The notes below the pieces were generated by a model, which searched no databases, was not told where the DNA came from, and saw only the letters and a list, made by a program, of their open reading frames with translations. A stretch of 64,000 bases of DNA, taken from contig JAMKCH010035954.1 of the NCBI GenBank assembly GCA_023653785.1, forward strand, positions 1 through 64,000, in the 5' to 3' direction. The first letter of the stretch is position 1. Every line of letters starts with the position of its first letter. Of the stretch, positions 11,061 through 22,124 are shown piece after piece. A program made the position numbers and the translations under genes. The stretch comes from Ophioderma brevispina. Taxonomy: Eukaryota > Echinodermata > Ophiuroidea > Amphilepidida > Ophiodermatidae.

Positions 11061-11570
11061 ATGTGCCTTCTGAATTCTTCTTGCAGATGACACAAAATCA
11101 CTGATCCTAATCATTTGATTACCAGCACCATATATCAACTAAGCAGCACGATTCTGGTAATGGAAACGATCGCAGGTCTTGTAACAAATAATTTGACGGC
11201 TATAATTTGTTGTCAATTACATTAGCCGTGACGGGTTCATTTACTTAAAAGTGACCTTATTGATGACGTCGGTTGGTGAGGTGCAAGTAAATATACAAAT
11301 TGGTTCCAAAGTTCATCAGTTTCTGTGAACGAAGAGCCGCTCATATTGTCATATCTTTGTGATCTTACGAGTCTATTGTAGAGTTGTGGGATTATTTGAT
11401 TTAGGGTCAGACCAATGTGCAATCTAAATGCTAAACATATTATGAGTTGCACTCACTATGAGTTTACAATATGCTCATCCACCAAGGACAAAGCAAAGTT
11501 CATGCTGGGTCTTGTTACTTGCACCATTAATTGACATGAACTGACCTTGTGTTGTCTCTGGGCATTCATA
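11061..11570. other. No gene assigned
   Basis: A 71-codon minus-strand frame (11452-11237, containing TETDELWNQFVYLL) is the only notable open stretch. It has no recognised motif, and I could not pair it with convincing splice sites. Confidence 0.35.
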
Positions 11571-11984
11571 TACAGGGTGAGTCAAAAAAAAAATTGACCC
11601 TTGATGGTTCACCATTGGTGAAAAAATGGTTTAAAAAACACATCTAACATTATTTGGGATAAGCTGAAGCATAGTTCCATTATCTTGAATGTGGCTTTGC
11701 AAAGATCATTCACATCGGTAGGTATAGGACCGAGGTTACAGCGTTTGAATCAAGTAGTCGGTTTTCTGCTTGTCCACGGATTCACATTAAAATGAAACGG
11801 CGTTCAGGGGAAGGAAATCAGTGTCAAGAAGAATCGGGACATTTATTGTAATGCAGGATAAATGAGACGCTATTTTGTAACCCCACAAAAAATCTGTCAC
11901 AATTTACCATCGATGCCCGCTTACCGTTCTATGTTCTTCATCACTCATATCAATCATTTGCAAAATAAAATAATTTGATGCACG

Positions 11985-13420
11985 TATCAGGTTTTGGAAC
12001 CCCGCACCACCCTACCCCCCACCCCCAACACCCCGCACACCCTACCCCCTCCCAAACACCCCTACCCTCCCCAACACCCACCTGCTCCATGTTACACAGA
12101 AAATATTTGAATATCCAATGTGTCTGTTTCCGCTATACCCAGCAATTACGCATATTTAATTAGGTCAATGGTTTAGACACAAAATGCCACTTCCTTAACC
12201 TGGCCAACTATGCACTTGACCTAATTATGATTCCACACAAAAGATGAATGCCAGACTAGTCTTTCATGTAGGGAAGAAATTTTGCCTCCATTCCGTGTAC
12301 CGTTTCAGACGATAAAAGCAAATTTTATGCATATTTAATTAGCTCATTACAGTACCACAAGCTCATAGTTATCAATCAATTACTTTCAAATGGGCGACAA
12401 AAGGATGCGAACAATAATAGGCTTCTCATGCAGTGATCGGAGGAATTTTGGTGTATACGACCTCTTCTCCCCTCCTTAGTCCCCCCTTCCCCCACGCACT
12501 CAATCTCCCCTTGTTCTTTTCTACACCTTTGCATTTCCCATTTTCTTCCACCTCACCTTCGTTTGGTTTTTTTTGTACCGGTTCAAATAATTATACATGA
12601 TGCTGGATTTTTCATATTAATTAGCTCATTGCATACTTAATTGCCCAAAATAGGCCCAAATCTAATCAGGTCAGAAACTCCTCAGCCCCGCTCCTTCCAA
12701 CAAGTTACATCATTATACGCCTTACGGAACTCCTGACAAAACTTGTACACAAGCCTGTTTTCTTAAAATTATGCAAATTAGGACCCGTAATTAGCTATTT
12801 TACGCCCAAAATGCACAATTTGAACCAATTATGAGTCACACAAAAGAGGCATGGGAAATAGTATTCTTCATGTAGGGAAGGAAGGAAATTTTGCCTATCG
12901 ATGTACTGTTTCAGAGATACAGTAATGATGCTTATTGATTAGCTCATTTGCATCTCTAAGCCGCATATATCACACACTTTCAAATGATGCAAAAGAGATA
13001 TGCGCACCATGATAGGTTTAATGCAGTGAAGGAAGTTGTGTATCCGATCTGTTTTGTACCGTTAAAAATATAGCATTACGCTGATTTTTGCATATTCATT
13101 AGCTCATTTGCATTACTTAATTGATCAAAATACAAAATACGCCCCTGAACGAACTCTAATCAGTTCGAGAACTAGGAACTCTCAGCCCGCTCCCTTCACC
13201 AAGTTACATCATTTATACGCCTTACGGAAATCCTGAAAAAATTGTACACAAGCTTTGCGGGAAATTTTTGGTAAAATTATGCAAATAGATACTTAATTCA
13301 GCATATTTACGCCCAAAAACATCTATAATCAAGTCGAGAACTCATGGACCCGCTTCCTTCCACCCAAGTACATCATTATACGCATTACGGAATTCCAGAA
13401 AAATCGTACACAAGCAGGGG
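11985..13420 (+). repeat. Nested dispersed repeat with ATTAGCTCATT monomers and C-rich head
   Basis: After a C-rich head (11998-12085), the phrases gcatatttaattagctcatt, ctcctcagccccgctccttcc, aagttacatcattatacgcc and acttgtacacaagc recur in order, roughly every 550 bp (for example 12680, 13185 and 13345). An inverted copy with a G-rich head lies at 48115-48660. Fragments occur at 77-280. Confidence 0.6.
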
Positions 13421-13429
13421 AACACGGAC

Positions 13430-13500
13430 GGCGAGCAGACAGACAGCATGACAGACAGACAGACAGACAGAACGGACAGACGGACAGACGACAGAAAAGT
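13430..13500. repeat. (GACA)n microsatellite
   Basis: The tract is an imperfect run of GACA/GACG units on the plus strand (gacagacagacagacaga at its core). It sits inside the TA-flanked element. Confidence 0.85.
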
Positions 13501-14378
13501 GATTAACTAAGTCTCTGCCGACAAAGTTCAGGCGAGAGAAAAATGTGTTCAAATGAATCTTATCCCCTTATCAATGGATTGTGCACCATTGATACCACTT
13601 TTATTTGCCATAACACATAGGAAATACCAGTACATCGTTGGGGGGAGTCATTTGCTGTTGGTGCGCCGTTTGCATTCAAATGGGGATCCGGGATAGGGGG
13701 GAGAAAGCGGACTACTTGATTCAATAATACTGTTAGCTCGGCCTATACTTAACCGATTGGGAATGATCTTTGCAGTAAATTAAAATAAAGATAATGAAAT
13801 AGGATTTTCGACGGGATACACACATATAGATATATTTATTTAAAAATCAAATGGCGGACACAACAGGGGTCAAGTTTTTTTTACTCACCCTGTATCATTA
13901 CCCAAAAACCATGGGGGTGATTTTCTAAAAAATTGTGTGACATGGAAGGGGGTACTGATGTGCCAAGGGAATTGAGATGTTTACTAGCTCATAGTGACTA
14001 GGACAGTTTTGAGTGCACATTTTGATGTCTGTTTTACCCCTTGAGGTCTACCAACTTTCTACAGGTATCTCTGAATGGTCATTATGTGATATAGCATGAT
14101 ATAACGCTGAGTAACCAAAATAAAACTGCTGAGTAACCATCAAAAACAGACCTTTTATATATCGGTACAAACCTTTCAGTTTTTACCTGTCCTGATTTGC
14201 TAAATATAACCCTACATTGTATGTACAACCAGATTACAAAACAGCAAGTAGACCTACAAGAGGGTCATGAGGGGTATTGAGTCAATCCCCACAAACACCA
14301 GGGGAATTTTTGACTCAATACACCCTGCACCCTTGAGGGGGTATTGATGAGTCATCCCACATACACCAGGTTCTCAGT

Positions 14379-14407
14379 TTTTTTTTTTTTTTTTTTTTTT
14401 GGTTTTT
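14379..14407. repeat. Poly-T tract
   Basis: A run of about 22 T residues is followed by GG and seven more T. It could be the reverse-strand tail of a retroposed fragment, but no adjacent source sequence is recognised. Confidence 0.8.
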
Positions 14408-14471
14408 TTGCACAGTTTGGGAAATTTCACCTCAATAGGGTCATGTGATCGTCCAAAAACCCTATTCTTAA

Positions 14472-15041
14472 AGCAATATTTAGCACATTTTTTTGAAGGG
14501 CGCCCCAATTTTTCAAATTATTTGGAGATTTTTACACGGGTTGGTGTGCATTGGTAACTGGCTAGGTAAACAATATACCTGTAAATGGTTTAAGCTCGAA
14601 AATGTCTATGTGTCACAAACGTAGGAATTTTGTACTAGTAATAATTATTATCGGGGATCCCCCGATAATAATTCAACGGCTGCTGGAAACGGCCTTCCAA
14701 TGTGAAATAGCCGGGAAATAGCGCCATGGACGTGTCTACGCTCATCCAGTAGTTGTGTTAATAGTTCGGGCAAGCAAGTAGAGGTTATTTATAGATTGTG
14801 GGTGGCACTATTACATCTAGACGGACATAAAGTAGATTCCAGCTATGCAGGTTAAGTCCAAATCTGGGATCCCAATTATAATTACAAAATCGCTTATTTG
14901 TGATAAAAAGCATTTTTTAGCATTCTATTCTCGTTCGCAAGGTATATAGTTTCCTAGACAATTACCAAACGTAACTGGCAAAAATATCAAGTTTTGAAAA
15001 TTGGGGGGGCGCTCTGTCAAACAAAATGTGCCAATATTGCT
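14472..15041. mobile_element. TTAA-flanked inverted-repeat element, family 1, copy 1 (570 bp)
   Basis: TTAA at 14468-14471 and 15042-15045 flank the element exactly. The left end AGCAATATTTAGCACATTT is mirrored by the right end, whose complement starts AGCAATATTGGCACATTT. The inverted similarity runs about 47 bp and includes GCGCCCCAATTTTTC. A TTAA target is the hallmark of piggyBac-type insertion. There is no coding capacity. A related copy lies at 49613-50132. Confidence 0.8.
14643..14673. repeat. Perfect 14-bp inverted repeat inside the family 1 element
   Basis: AATTATTATCGGGG (14643-14656) and CCCCGATAATAATT (14660-14673) are exact complements around a 3-bp spacer. The structure is absent from the second copy of the element, which suggests it is a later change or a nested micro-insertion. 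Confidence 0.85.
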
Positions 15042-15045
15042 TTAA

Positions 15046-16127
15046 CAAAAGAAAAACCATGACTTTGCACTCATTTTAGCCCATAAAGCCTTAGTTACTT
15101 AGGAATTTTTTGCACGATATGAAAGTCTGTGTTTTTTGAACTTTTTGGAAAACTTTTTCCATAAGTTACGACATGTATTTAGTACAGTACACTATAGGGC
15201 ATATTGCAAGGCAGTATGGGGTTGATTCAAAAACACCCTCTGTCAACGGGGTTTGGGTGGTAAGGAAAATAAGAGTAGCATTGATATAAAGTACACATTT
15301 CTACTTGGAGATAGGACTTCAGTGACCCTCCCCGTACATTTTTGTGTAAATCCTGAAAAAATTAATGCTGAAAACCTTTTCCTTAAAAAAAAGGTATTTT
15401 GGAAATTAATTCATCTGGAGAACTAATGAGGATCAACAAAATATGCCCAGTCAGTCAGACAACAGGTCATGCTCTGTGCCTGCAAACGTTATGATTTATT
15501 TGCTCGTAATTTCCAAGTCAACTGCCAGTGCCACTTGCGAATGTACTAACACATGTAATTTACCAAAAAAAAAAAATCAGGTTCACTTCGCTTGCCGGCT
15601 GACCTTAAGTTTTTTGTCATCGCCTCTTGGCCCCCTCCTATAACTCCTATTTTTAGTAATGTAAAAGTTGACAACCATTCAAAATCCAACAAAAATATAC
15701 CTTGACCAAATCTATTTCACACTTTTATCACAGTCGACACTTGAAGTTGTTGTGTTGCTAAAAAGAAAATAACCTTTTTTTTGGGAGGGAGGAGGGGGAC
15801 CCGTGCTATGACTGCAGTTTTGGGTCAATGTTTCCTGAGTTTCTCTCCCAACACAAAATTCTGTTATATATGCCAGTATGTATGGAACTATCTTACAAAT
15901 CAAATTACAAAGTCAAATGTGAAAAAATGCTATCCTTAAAGCTCCTTAGCCTTTCACCAGGGCTTTGGCTTTATTTTTAAGAGGCCCTGTACATGATGTG
16001 CAATAGTGCCCTCTCCATTGCTCACTGGAAATCAAAGCCTTTTCACTTCTTTGTTTTCCATGATAAATCGTTTGAAACTATCCATTGTGTTTTGCCTATT
16101 TGCATGATGACGCCTCCCTACTTCCCC
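15046..16127. other. No gene assigned
   Basis: The region is AT-rich with short homopolymer runs. A 66-codon plus-strand frame (15443-15643) and a 63-codon minus-strand frame have no recognised motif. Confidence 0.45.
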
Positions 16128-16337
16128 CAGGCGCGTAGCTAGCCCGGTGATTCCGAGGGGGCAATTTCCTGGCAGGTGCAACAAATGTCCCGATCACAAG
16201 CAAAAAATTCCTGTTCGCAGGACAAAAGAATCCGAAAAGGGGCTGATTTAACATAAATATCTGTGCTTTATTTCCCTTTAATTTTTTTTCAGAGGGGGCA
16301 CTTTTCCCCCCTCTTCCCCCACCTGGCTACGCCACTG
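16128..16337. mobile_element. hAT-like miniature element, 210 bp, with 8-bp target duplication
   Basis: The left end CAGGCGCGTAGCTAGCC matches the complement of the right end, CAGTGGCGTAGCCAGG, a widespread hAT-type terminus. The flanking octamers acttcccc (16120-16127) and accgcccc (16338-16345) agree at 6 of 8 positions, as expected for an aged 8-bp duplication. Confidence 0.7.
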
Positions 16338-16719
16338 ACCGCCCCCCCCCTCCCCGTGCTCCGTGCTATCCCAGATGGTGGACAACATTTTTAAACATCT
16401 TCAACAAAGACTATACAATATTCAGTAAGTCAAAGTAATTATTATACTGCTAATATTTTTTATGAATCTAGTAAACCAATGTACGCAGCACTTTGATGAT
16501 GGCTTTTTACCCCAATTCAACAGCGATTAGATATTTGATCAAATTGAGTTTAGATAAGTGACCCATATATAGACAAATATTTGATCAGTTAGACGCTATG
16601 TTTGCTCATATTGTTTAAATATCATACTGCAAATTTGAACTTCACAGCACATGGATTGAAATTGTTCTCGTCTGTAGGTCAAATTGATGAATATTTAATA
16701 TGAACTGAAACAGTCCAAT

Positions 16720-17075
16720 CTATCATGTGACCGATTTCAGATATCTTGGGTCTATGTTTGCATCTAGTGCAAGTGATCTGAAAGGCATAAAGCACTTTCT
16801 GTAACCTGACCCATCTGAAACTCCCAAAGCAATGGCTTGGAAGGCTTTCTGGAAGTTGGAGCAGTTATGATGGAGAGACCCATCCATACTTATAACCACC
16901 AATGTGAGACTGTTCAACACAGTATGTGTCACATTTCTCCTATGTGGATGCGAGTCTTGGGTCATCACAAAAGATATGGAAAGCAAACTAAATGCATTCG
17001 CCTCCACTTGCTATCGCATAATGCTGAACATCAGAATATCAAACAAACTGATCAGTGATCACGTACCCAATGTCA
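16720..17075 (+). pseudogene. LINE reverse transcriptase C-terminal fragment
   Basis: Plus-strand pieces read VTDFRYLGSMFASSASDLKG, KAMAWKAFWKLEQL and then LFNTVCVTFLLCGCESW and VITKDMESKLNAFASTCYRI. The order FxYLGS..., then LFxxxVxxxLLYGCESWxxxK, then LxxFxxxCYRxxL is the standard end of the reverse transcriptase of RTE/CR1-like non-LTR elements. At least one stop and one frame shift interrupt it, and the 5' part is missing, as usual for truncated LINE copies. The remaining C-terminus appears at 17945-18200 after intervening insertions. Confidence 0.75.
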
Positions 17076-17079
17076 CCAA

Positions 17080-17197
17080 CAGAGGACTGTGTTGATGTGG
17101 ATACCAGAAAATATAATTACGGCCGCTTGAAACTCTGAAATAAAGACTGAAATACATTAGCGCTTGTTCACTGGTATCCACATCAACCAGTCCTCTG
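17080..17197. repeat. 26-27 bp inverted repeat flanking the SINE-like unit
   Basis: The segment at 17080-17106 (cagaggactg...tgtggatacca) is the near-exact reverse complement of 17172-17197, differing by one inserted base. A second inverted pair, taaagactgaaataca at about 17142 and tgtatttttcagtcttta at about 17254, surrounds the right arm. The arrangement looks like two SINE ends in head-to-head orientation. Confidence 0.65.
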
Positions 17198-17275
17198 TGG
17201 CCTAAGGGTAATATCTCACGCCTAGAAAGCGAGAGGTCCTGGTTCGAGACCGTGTATTTTTCAGTCTTTAATTTA
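17190..17275 (+). repeat. tRNA-derived SINE head
   Basis: An A-box-like TGGCCTAAGGGT starts at 17198, and a B-box GGTTCGAGACC lies at 17241-17251. The spacing and the tRNA-like cloverleaf positions (a CTAGAAA loop between weakly pairing stems) point to a polymerase III promoter derived from a tRNA. Stem mismatches, and the T-rich tail instead of an acceptor end, argue against a functional tRNA gene. Confidence 0.5.
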
Positions 17276-17591
17276 GTTCTGTGCTCGCCATTTTCTCCTA
17301 GCTTCTATATAATATTTTACCAATTTACTTTCCTCGGGTTGTATCATTTTACTTGATCCTCGCGGGCATTAATTGAGTTTCGCTTGTCATAGATTCTGCA
17401 GAATCATGCATATAAGAGGCCCCCCCCCCCAATTCTAAATAGAAAGACAGATTTTGTCAGCAAACCCTGTTCTTCATAAATTTCATACAACCCCACATCC
17501 CCTCCAATGTCAACAACAAATTTATGCCACTACTTAATGGGACAATATACAACACTACACAAATATGACTGTACAAAACACAACCAAGATA

Positions 17592-17899
17592 CAGGCCCCA
17601 ACCAGGGAGGGGTGGTGGTGGTGGGGGGGGGTTAACCCCCAAATTCTCAAAAAGCCCCCACGAACCCTAAAAAGAAGTTTTAAAAAAGGCCAATAAAAAG
17701 ATTTTATGATTGGGTGAGCTAAAAATAAAGTTTTTAAGCTTTCGTTTCTCTTCTGTCAAAATGGTTAAATTTGCAGTAACCAAATCCACTTTTTGCCAAA
17801 TTTGCCCCCCCCCCCCCCCCCCACTTTTTTTTGGGAAACGTAAGTGGCCTTTTTTGTAAAAATCGCCCCTCCCCCTAAGAAATCCTGGCTACGGGCCTG
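17592..17899. mobile_element. hAT-like miniature element, 308 bp
   Basis: The left end CAGGCCCCAACCAGGGAGG matches the complement of the right end, CAGGCCCGTAGCCAGGATT. The interior holds long G and C runs but no reading frame. No convincing 8-bp duplication was seen in the flanks. Confidence 0.55.
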
Positions 17900-17944
17900 A
17901 CATTACTCAATTGTAAACAAATAAAACCATCTACTTTTAAAATT

Positions 17945-18200
17945 CTGATCAAGATTGCCTTGGAACCACTCCACGCATGCATATCACCCTGATTCCATCC
18001 CTGTTCCACTGTCTGTAGGAGTCACCCAGGAGGTCGCTACATCCACGTCCTATCTTCAACACTTTTGACGCTGACATTCCTGAAGGACTCTTGTAAAGTG
18101 TGTTTTAGACAAAACTATAGACAACCTGGAGGGTAACCAGACTTCTCTAAATGAGAAGCAAATGGTCAAAGACCTTCATGGTGGCTGAAGTGCCATAGTC
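17945..18200 (+). pseudogene. LINE extreme C-terminus, continuation of 16720-17075
   Basis: Plus-strand frames contain TSYLQHF followed by DIPEGLL and VKDLHGG. This resembles the GRPRTSYLQ...-type tail that ends many CR1/RTE-like open reading frames. Its position downstream of the reverse transcriptase fragment, in the same orientation, suggests one LINE copy broken by the SINE and the hAT-like element. Confidence 0.45.
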
Positions 18201-18730
18201 CTAAATTCCACTTGATTTGATTCACTCTATTTACAAGCATTTCACTCTTTTTTGAGATGAAATTTTCACTCATTAATAATCTTAAAAGTGAAATTTCAAC
18301 TCTAACAAAGATGCAATGCTTGTAACCCTCTAAGATTAGTTTTTTTTAACTTTAAAAAGAGTAATTTCTATGATACTCACAGAGTGATAAAGTTCACCCC
18401 AAAAATATGAATTGCACTCATTTGAGAGTTAAAAGAAGGATACTCCTTTTGAGGAGTTCAACGTATGACAACACAAAATGAGTGGAATCCCTCTTTCTAG
18501 TAATCTTACTCGTTTCAAGTGTGAAATTATCCCTTTCAAAGTGACAAAACCGCACATTTTGGAGTTGTTTTACAAAGTTTCACACACTCTTTTTTGGTGG
18601 AGAACTTTCAACTCATTTCATTTAGAGAGTAAAAATCAAAGAACCAAAATTGTTTCTGAAGTTTGTCCCTCCAGGAAAACCATAAAAAGGCTACGCAACA
18701 AACCTTAAAGCCTAAATCGTGAGAATAAAC
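18201..18730. repeat. Region rich in short ACTC/GAGT inverted phrases
   Basis: Phrases such as tttcactc, gagtgaaa and gagagtaaaa recur in both orientations between 18220 and 18640. They probably derive from an old inverted-repeat element whose ends I could not place. One 76-codon plus-strand frame (18478-18708) has no recognised motif. Confidence 0.3.
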
Positions 18731-18753
18731 AGTTCTTCAAACTTTGAAGAACT
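18731..18753. repeat. Perfect 11-bp palindrome with 1-bp spacer
   Basis: AGTTCTTCAAA (18731-18741) and TTTGAAGAACT (18743-18753) are exact complements. Related AAAGAACTTT phrases recur at about 18780-18800 and 18885-18897. Confidence 0.85.
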
Positions 18754-20269
18754 TTTTTAGATTCAGGAGAGAAGTCCTTTAAAGAACTTTCAAAAAAGTT
18801 AAGAACACTTTTAAGAAATAAAAAGGTTGCTGCAGACTGAAAGTTGTTTGGTTATCATCTTTTTGATAATCCGTTTTGTGTTCTCTAAAGAACTTTTGAA
18901 GGCTTCTCATAATCATGACAACTTTAGAATCATTTTATTGGGATACAGCATATTTTATGCTTACAGTTTATGGAATTGGAACATTTTCAAACTGGCTTTA
19001 AATTTGATTTTTTAACACTAATTTCAGCTGAGCTGAACTAGTTTGAGCTGGGATTCAAAAAATTTGACTTGCTGAAAACACCAACAAACTACTTATTGAC
19101 GTCTGTATAACAGATTCTATGCACGGACGCTCCGCTATCAAACCGACGGCAATTTCGCGCATTGGTATACATTCCCATATATGCAAATAAACCATAAACT
19201 CCTCGGCATCTAAAGCGCTCGATCCAGCCCCGGCTGACTGACCTAAGTTTAAATGACCCGCGTTGCCTGTATCCCAACACTGCTTGTGTCCATTGTACAT
19301 GTCATGCAAACCATGCTTGGTCGCGCCGCAACGACCCTTCAATCAAAACACGGTTCCGTGCATAATTATGACAGCATCAATCTCCACAATTTTTGCACAT
19401 TCCCATTCAACTTTGTTCCACTGCCAGAAAATAGCCATGCATATTTGGCAATGTCGCATAGTAAACCTTCATAGTCCCCCTGCTAGATGAGACGTGTGTT
19501 GCCGATTGACCAAGTGACAACCTAACAAATATACATCTCACTAGTCACATTATAGCGCGCATAATATACCATATTTAAGGAAGTACTTTTTCAATCCCAA
19601 TTTTCCTGGGATTGACCATGGCGTCAACTTTACACACAAAACAACCACCAAAATTCCCAATGGAACGTCTGATTTGAATTCTGTTTCAGCTTTCCATAGC
19701 CGAGACTCATCCGTATTTTCACATCATCATTGTGGCTTATAATTTTGACGCACCTGAGGTCTAAGAAGCTCTCGCGGAACGGTCATTAACACACATTGCG
19801 AATTTCTCCCTAAGCTGTATCACAAACAGGAGGTCACCATTCATTTAATGAATAGTAATTAGCGCGCGCTTCATTTGTAATTGTTAGGAAGAATTTGTAT
19901 CATGCTGAACGGTTAAAAACAGTGAAAACCTCGTTGATCCATTAAAAACAATAACCCCACTTGTAAATATGGAATTGGGACTTTTCATGTGGTTTTTACA
20001 TAATCAGACCCGGATATAAGCAAGCCAGCTACAGGCATGCTCAGTTGGGCAGCCCCCGTGGAAAAAAAGGGAGGTAGGGGAGAGGAATAACTAGGGAAAA
20101 TCATTTCCAGTGGGCATTTTGGAAAAAGTAATATCTTTTTGTTCCTCCAAGTGAGAATTGTTTGCCATTTATCAGCTTCAGTTTTTTCTGGGGAAAACTG
20201 GCATGGACAGGGCTGTACGCAGGATTTTATTTTACGGGTGTGGGTCTTTTTCGAAAAAGTGGGACCTTT
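18754..20269. other. No gene assigned
   Basis: A GC-richer part at 19110-19350 is open in three overlapping frames (one of 95 codons on the minus strand) but has no motif I recognise. At 20208 a CAGGGCTGTACGCAGGATT phrase looks like a hAT terminus, with no partner end found. Confidence 0.35.
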
Positions 20270-20540
20270 GTTTGAAAAAAAAACTTTCAATTTCAGGTCA
20301 TTTTTACATTCAGCTGTACTATCACTTGACCTCACATGACATTTGACCCTTTGGGATGTGACCTTTGACCTCATCAGCAAATGCAGGATCCCATGTTGCA
20401 TCTATGACTCAAGTTCGGTTTAAATCCATCGAATATGCGGTTTTACAAGCAATGTTAACCCTTTTTCACAACAACATACATCAACAACATCAACAACGCC
20501 TACAGGGACCAAAGTGACCTATGTGTCTTCCTGCCTTAAT
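20270..20540 (+). repeat. TGACCTTTGACC dispersed repeat, copy 2
   Basis: The copy contains TGACCTTTGACCT at 20359-20371, then tcatcagcaaatgcaggatc, atgttgcatctatgactcaa and aatgttaaccctttttcaca, and ends in an ACATCAACA-rich tail. It is nearly identical over this stretch to the 44180-44340 monomer. Confidence 0.65.
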
Positions 20541-21119
20541 GCGCGACCAAAAACTGAAGAAATTCATGGGAATAAAGATATACCTTCATATACAAGAAAA
20601 TAACACTTGTGCTACTTCTGGCAAAGAAAAATAAAACACTCAGGGTTATTTTGTTGGATGTTTGCTGAATGGTTTTCAATCTGTGGAAGTGATTTTAATA
20701 ATGGTCCATTCCTTATGTTCTAAATATTTTTTCATACTCAAGTCTCTATTTTAAAACTATGGACGCCTTGGTGCCAGCTGCAACATGTTATATATAACAC
20801 AAAGTGCAGTCAACTTTGGTACCATGTTTTAACCAGAGCCTCTCATGGCACTATATATTTGTATATTATTTTAACTTTAATACATTAATACCTATTCCCA
20901 TGTATTGGTTTCCATGTTGATTTGCAAAAAATCAAACAGACTAATATCTTAATGCTATTTTCTTTACCCCTTGACAAGTTTTGAGGAAAATGTAAGGGCC
21001 TGTCAATACCAAAATTAGACACGCTAATACAGGACAGAGGGGAAGGGGTCCTTTACACCCCTCCCCCCTCCCACACCCCAGACAGGTCTGACTGGGAATT
21101 CAGCTCAAGCTACTGGGAA
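20541..21119. other. AT-rich DNA, nothing assigned
   Basis: No open frame or repeat could be supported. A short C-rich run lies at 21051-21078. Confidence 0.5.
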
Positions 21120-21260
21120 AGTGGTTAAAAGAGCTGAAGGGCAAAGGCAGACTGGGGATAAGGAAAAGGAGAGAATGAGAGAGGGAAGGGATAAGGGAAA
21201 GGAAGAGAGGAATGAAAGAAGGAAGGAGTGAGAGGGAAAGAAGTTAAGATGGAGGAAGAA
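21120..21260. repeat. Purine-rich low-complexity tract
   Basis: The plus strand is composed of gaaggg/gagaatgag/gaaagga phrases. The overlapping minus-strand frames translate this tract and are not genes. Confidence 0.65.
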
Positions 21261-21830
21261 CTTGAATATGTATTTGTGGGGTTCCCCCCCCTTCCATTCC
21301 AAGGCATCTTGAAGAAACTTAGTTAACCTGTAAGCAAAGCGAGGTGGGAAAAAATTCAAAGGCCTGTATCTGCCACCAGGAAATTATGAGCTCCCTCCCC
21401 CCCCGACACCCTGTTACAACACCCCTGCGCAAATGGCGCGTTTATACTGCTTCGTGCATGTTGCGTTTGGTAACTCTAACTCAATTTCCGCAGCATGACG
21501 ATCACCCGCGCGATGACTTTGGTTCCTTGGATTGAACATTTGTTTTCAAGAGGGGTGTAATTTCTTAAATGAAATAGAAAATAATACGTAAGACTCTTTT
21601 GACAAATAAATTAGGTGATAAAAACAAATTAACAATTCTAAATAAGAATGAGAATAAAAGCTGAGATTTTTTGTTTTGACAATCTTAGATGGTGTCATAA
21701 TGGATTGGGCTCCAAATTTTGAAGTGATGGATTCCGGCACAGGTCAAAACAAAAAATCTCATCTTATTCTCTAAATATTACGCTGTATTTTGAGTCTTCC
21801 TTCAACGTATTCACAACTTCTTGTACTCAC

Positions 21831-22124
21831 TATCTTTTGTTTCTCGATTTAGTCCCAATGTGAAGTGCAACGGCATACATTCCTTGCTTTATCAAGTTCT
21901 CCTTTAGCGCTTCCATGCCAGGGATCCATATGAATCGTCTGTGTGAACGATTGCAAAATAATTCCCATTCATGAGCTCTGAGAGGGCGCCCATGACCTCG
22001 GCTTGGTTGATGTCAGATGCGATTGGTCGGAGGAAGGAAAGGAAAGGAAGTACGCGGTTAATGCTGTTTGTTGCTAAGGATGGGGCTAGGGCAGAGTAGC
22101 TGACTTGAGGTATTTAAAAACGTC
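21831..22124 (-). CDS. Class C GPCR extracellular domain, exon 3
   Basis: The acceptor ggttacag precedes 22124 and the donor GTGAGTAC follows 21831. The minus-strand translation gives IPQVSYSALAPSL, then FLRPIASDINQAEVMGAL, then NYFAIVHTDDSYG and ENLIKQGMYAVALHIG. This is the conserved middle of the Venus-flytrap (ANF-receptor) domain of class C receptors: the IPQxSY strand, the RxxxSDxxQAxxM helix and the DxxYG turn. The usual AST ligand motif after SY is replaced by SAL, so it is not a standard glutamate site. The TTA-G end of exon 2 plus GA here restores a Gly codon, matching phase 1. An in-frame TAA at the expected Lys of F-K-I-P, and a one-base slip after DDSYGSL, are the only breaks. 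They could be base-call errors or pseudogenisation. Confidence 0.85.

Larger units (their letters stand above)
11573..13892. mobile_element. TA-flanked element with about 300 bp terminal inverted repeats
   Basis: The left end TA-CAGGGTGAGTCAAAAAA (from 11573) is mirrored by the right end at 13892, CTCACCCTG-TA. The similarity continues inward for roughly 300 bp: for example gcaaagatcattc and gaatcaagtagtc on the left have inverted partners at about 13730-13780. A TA target duplication flanks both ends (11571-11572 and 13893-13894), as in the mariner/Tc1 group. No transposase remains. The centre is filled by a different dispersed repeat (12.1-13.4 kb) and a GACA microsatellite. Confidence 0.7.

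Noticed and set aside
17190..17275. Functional tRNA gene
   Set aside because: A- and B-boxes are present, but the anticodon stem is mismatched and there is no paired acceptor stem.
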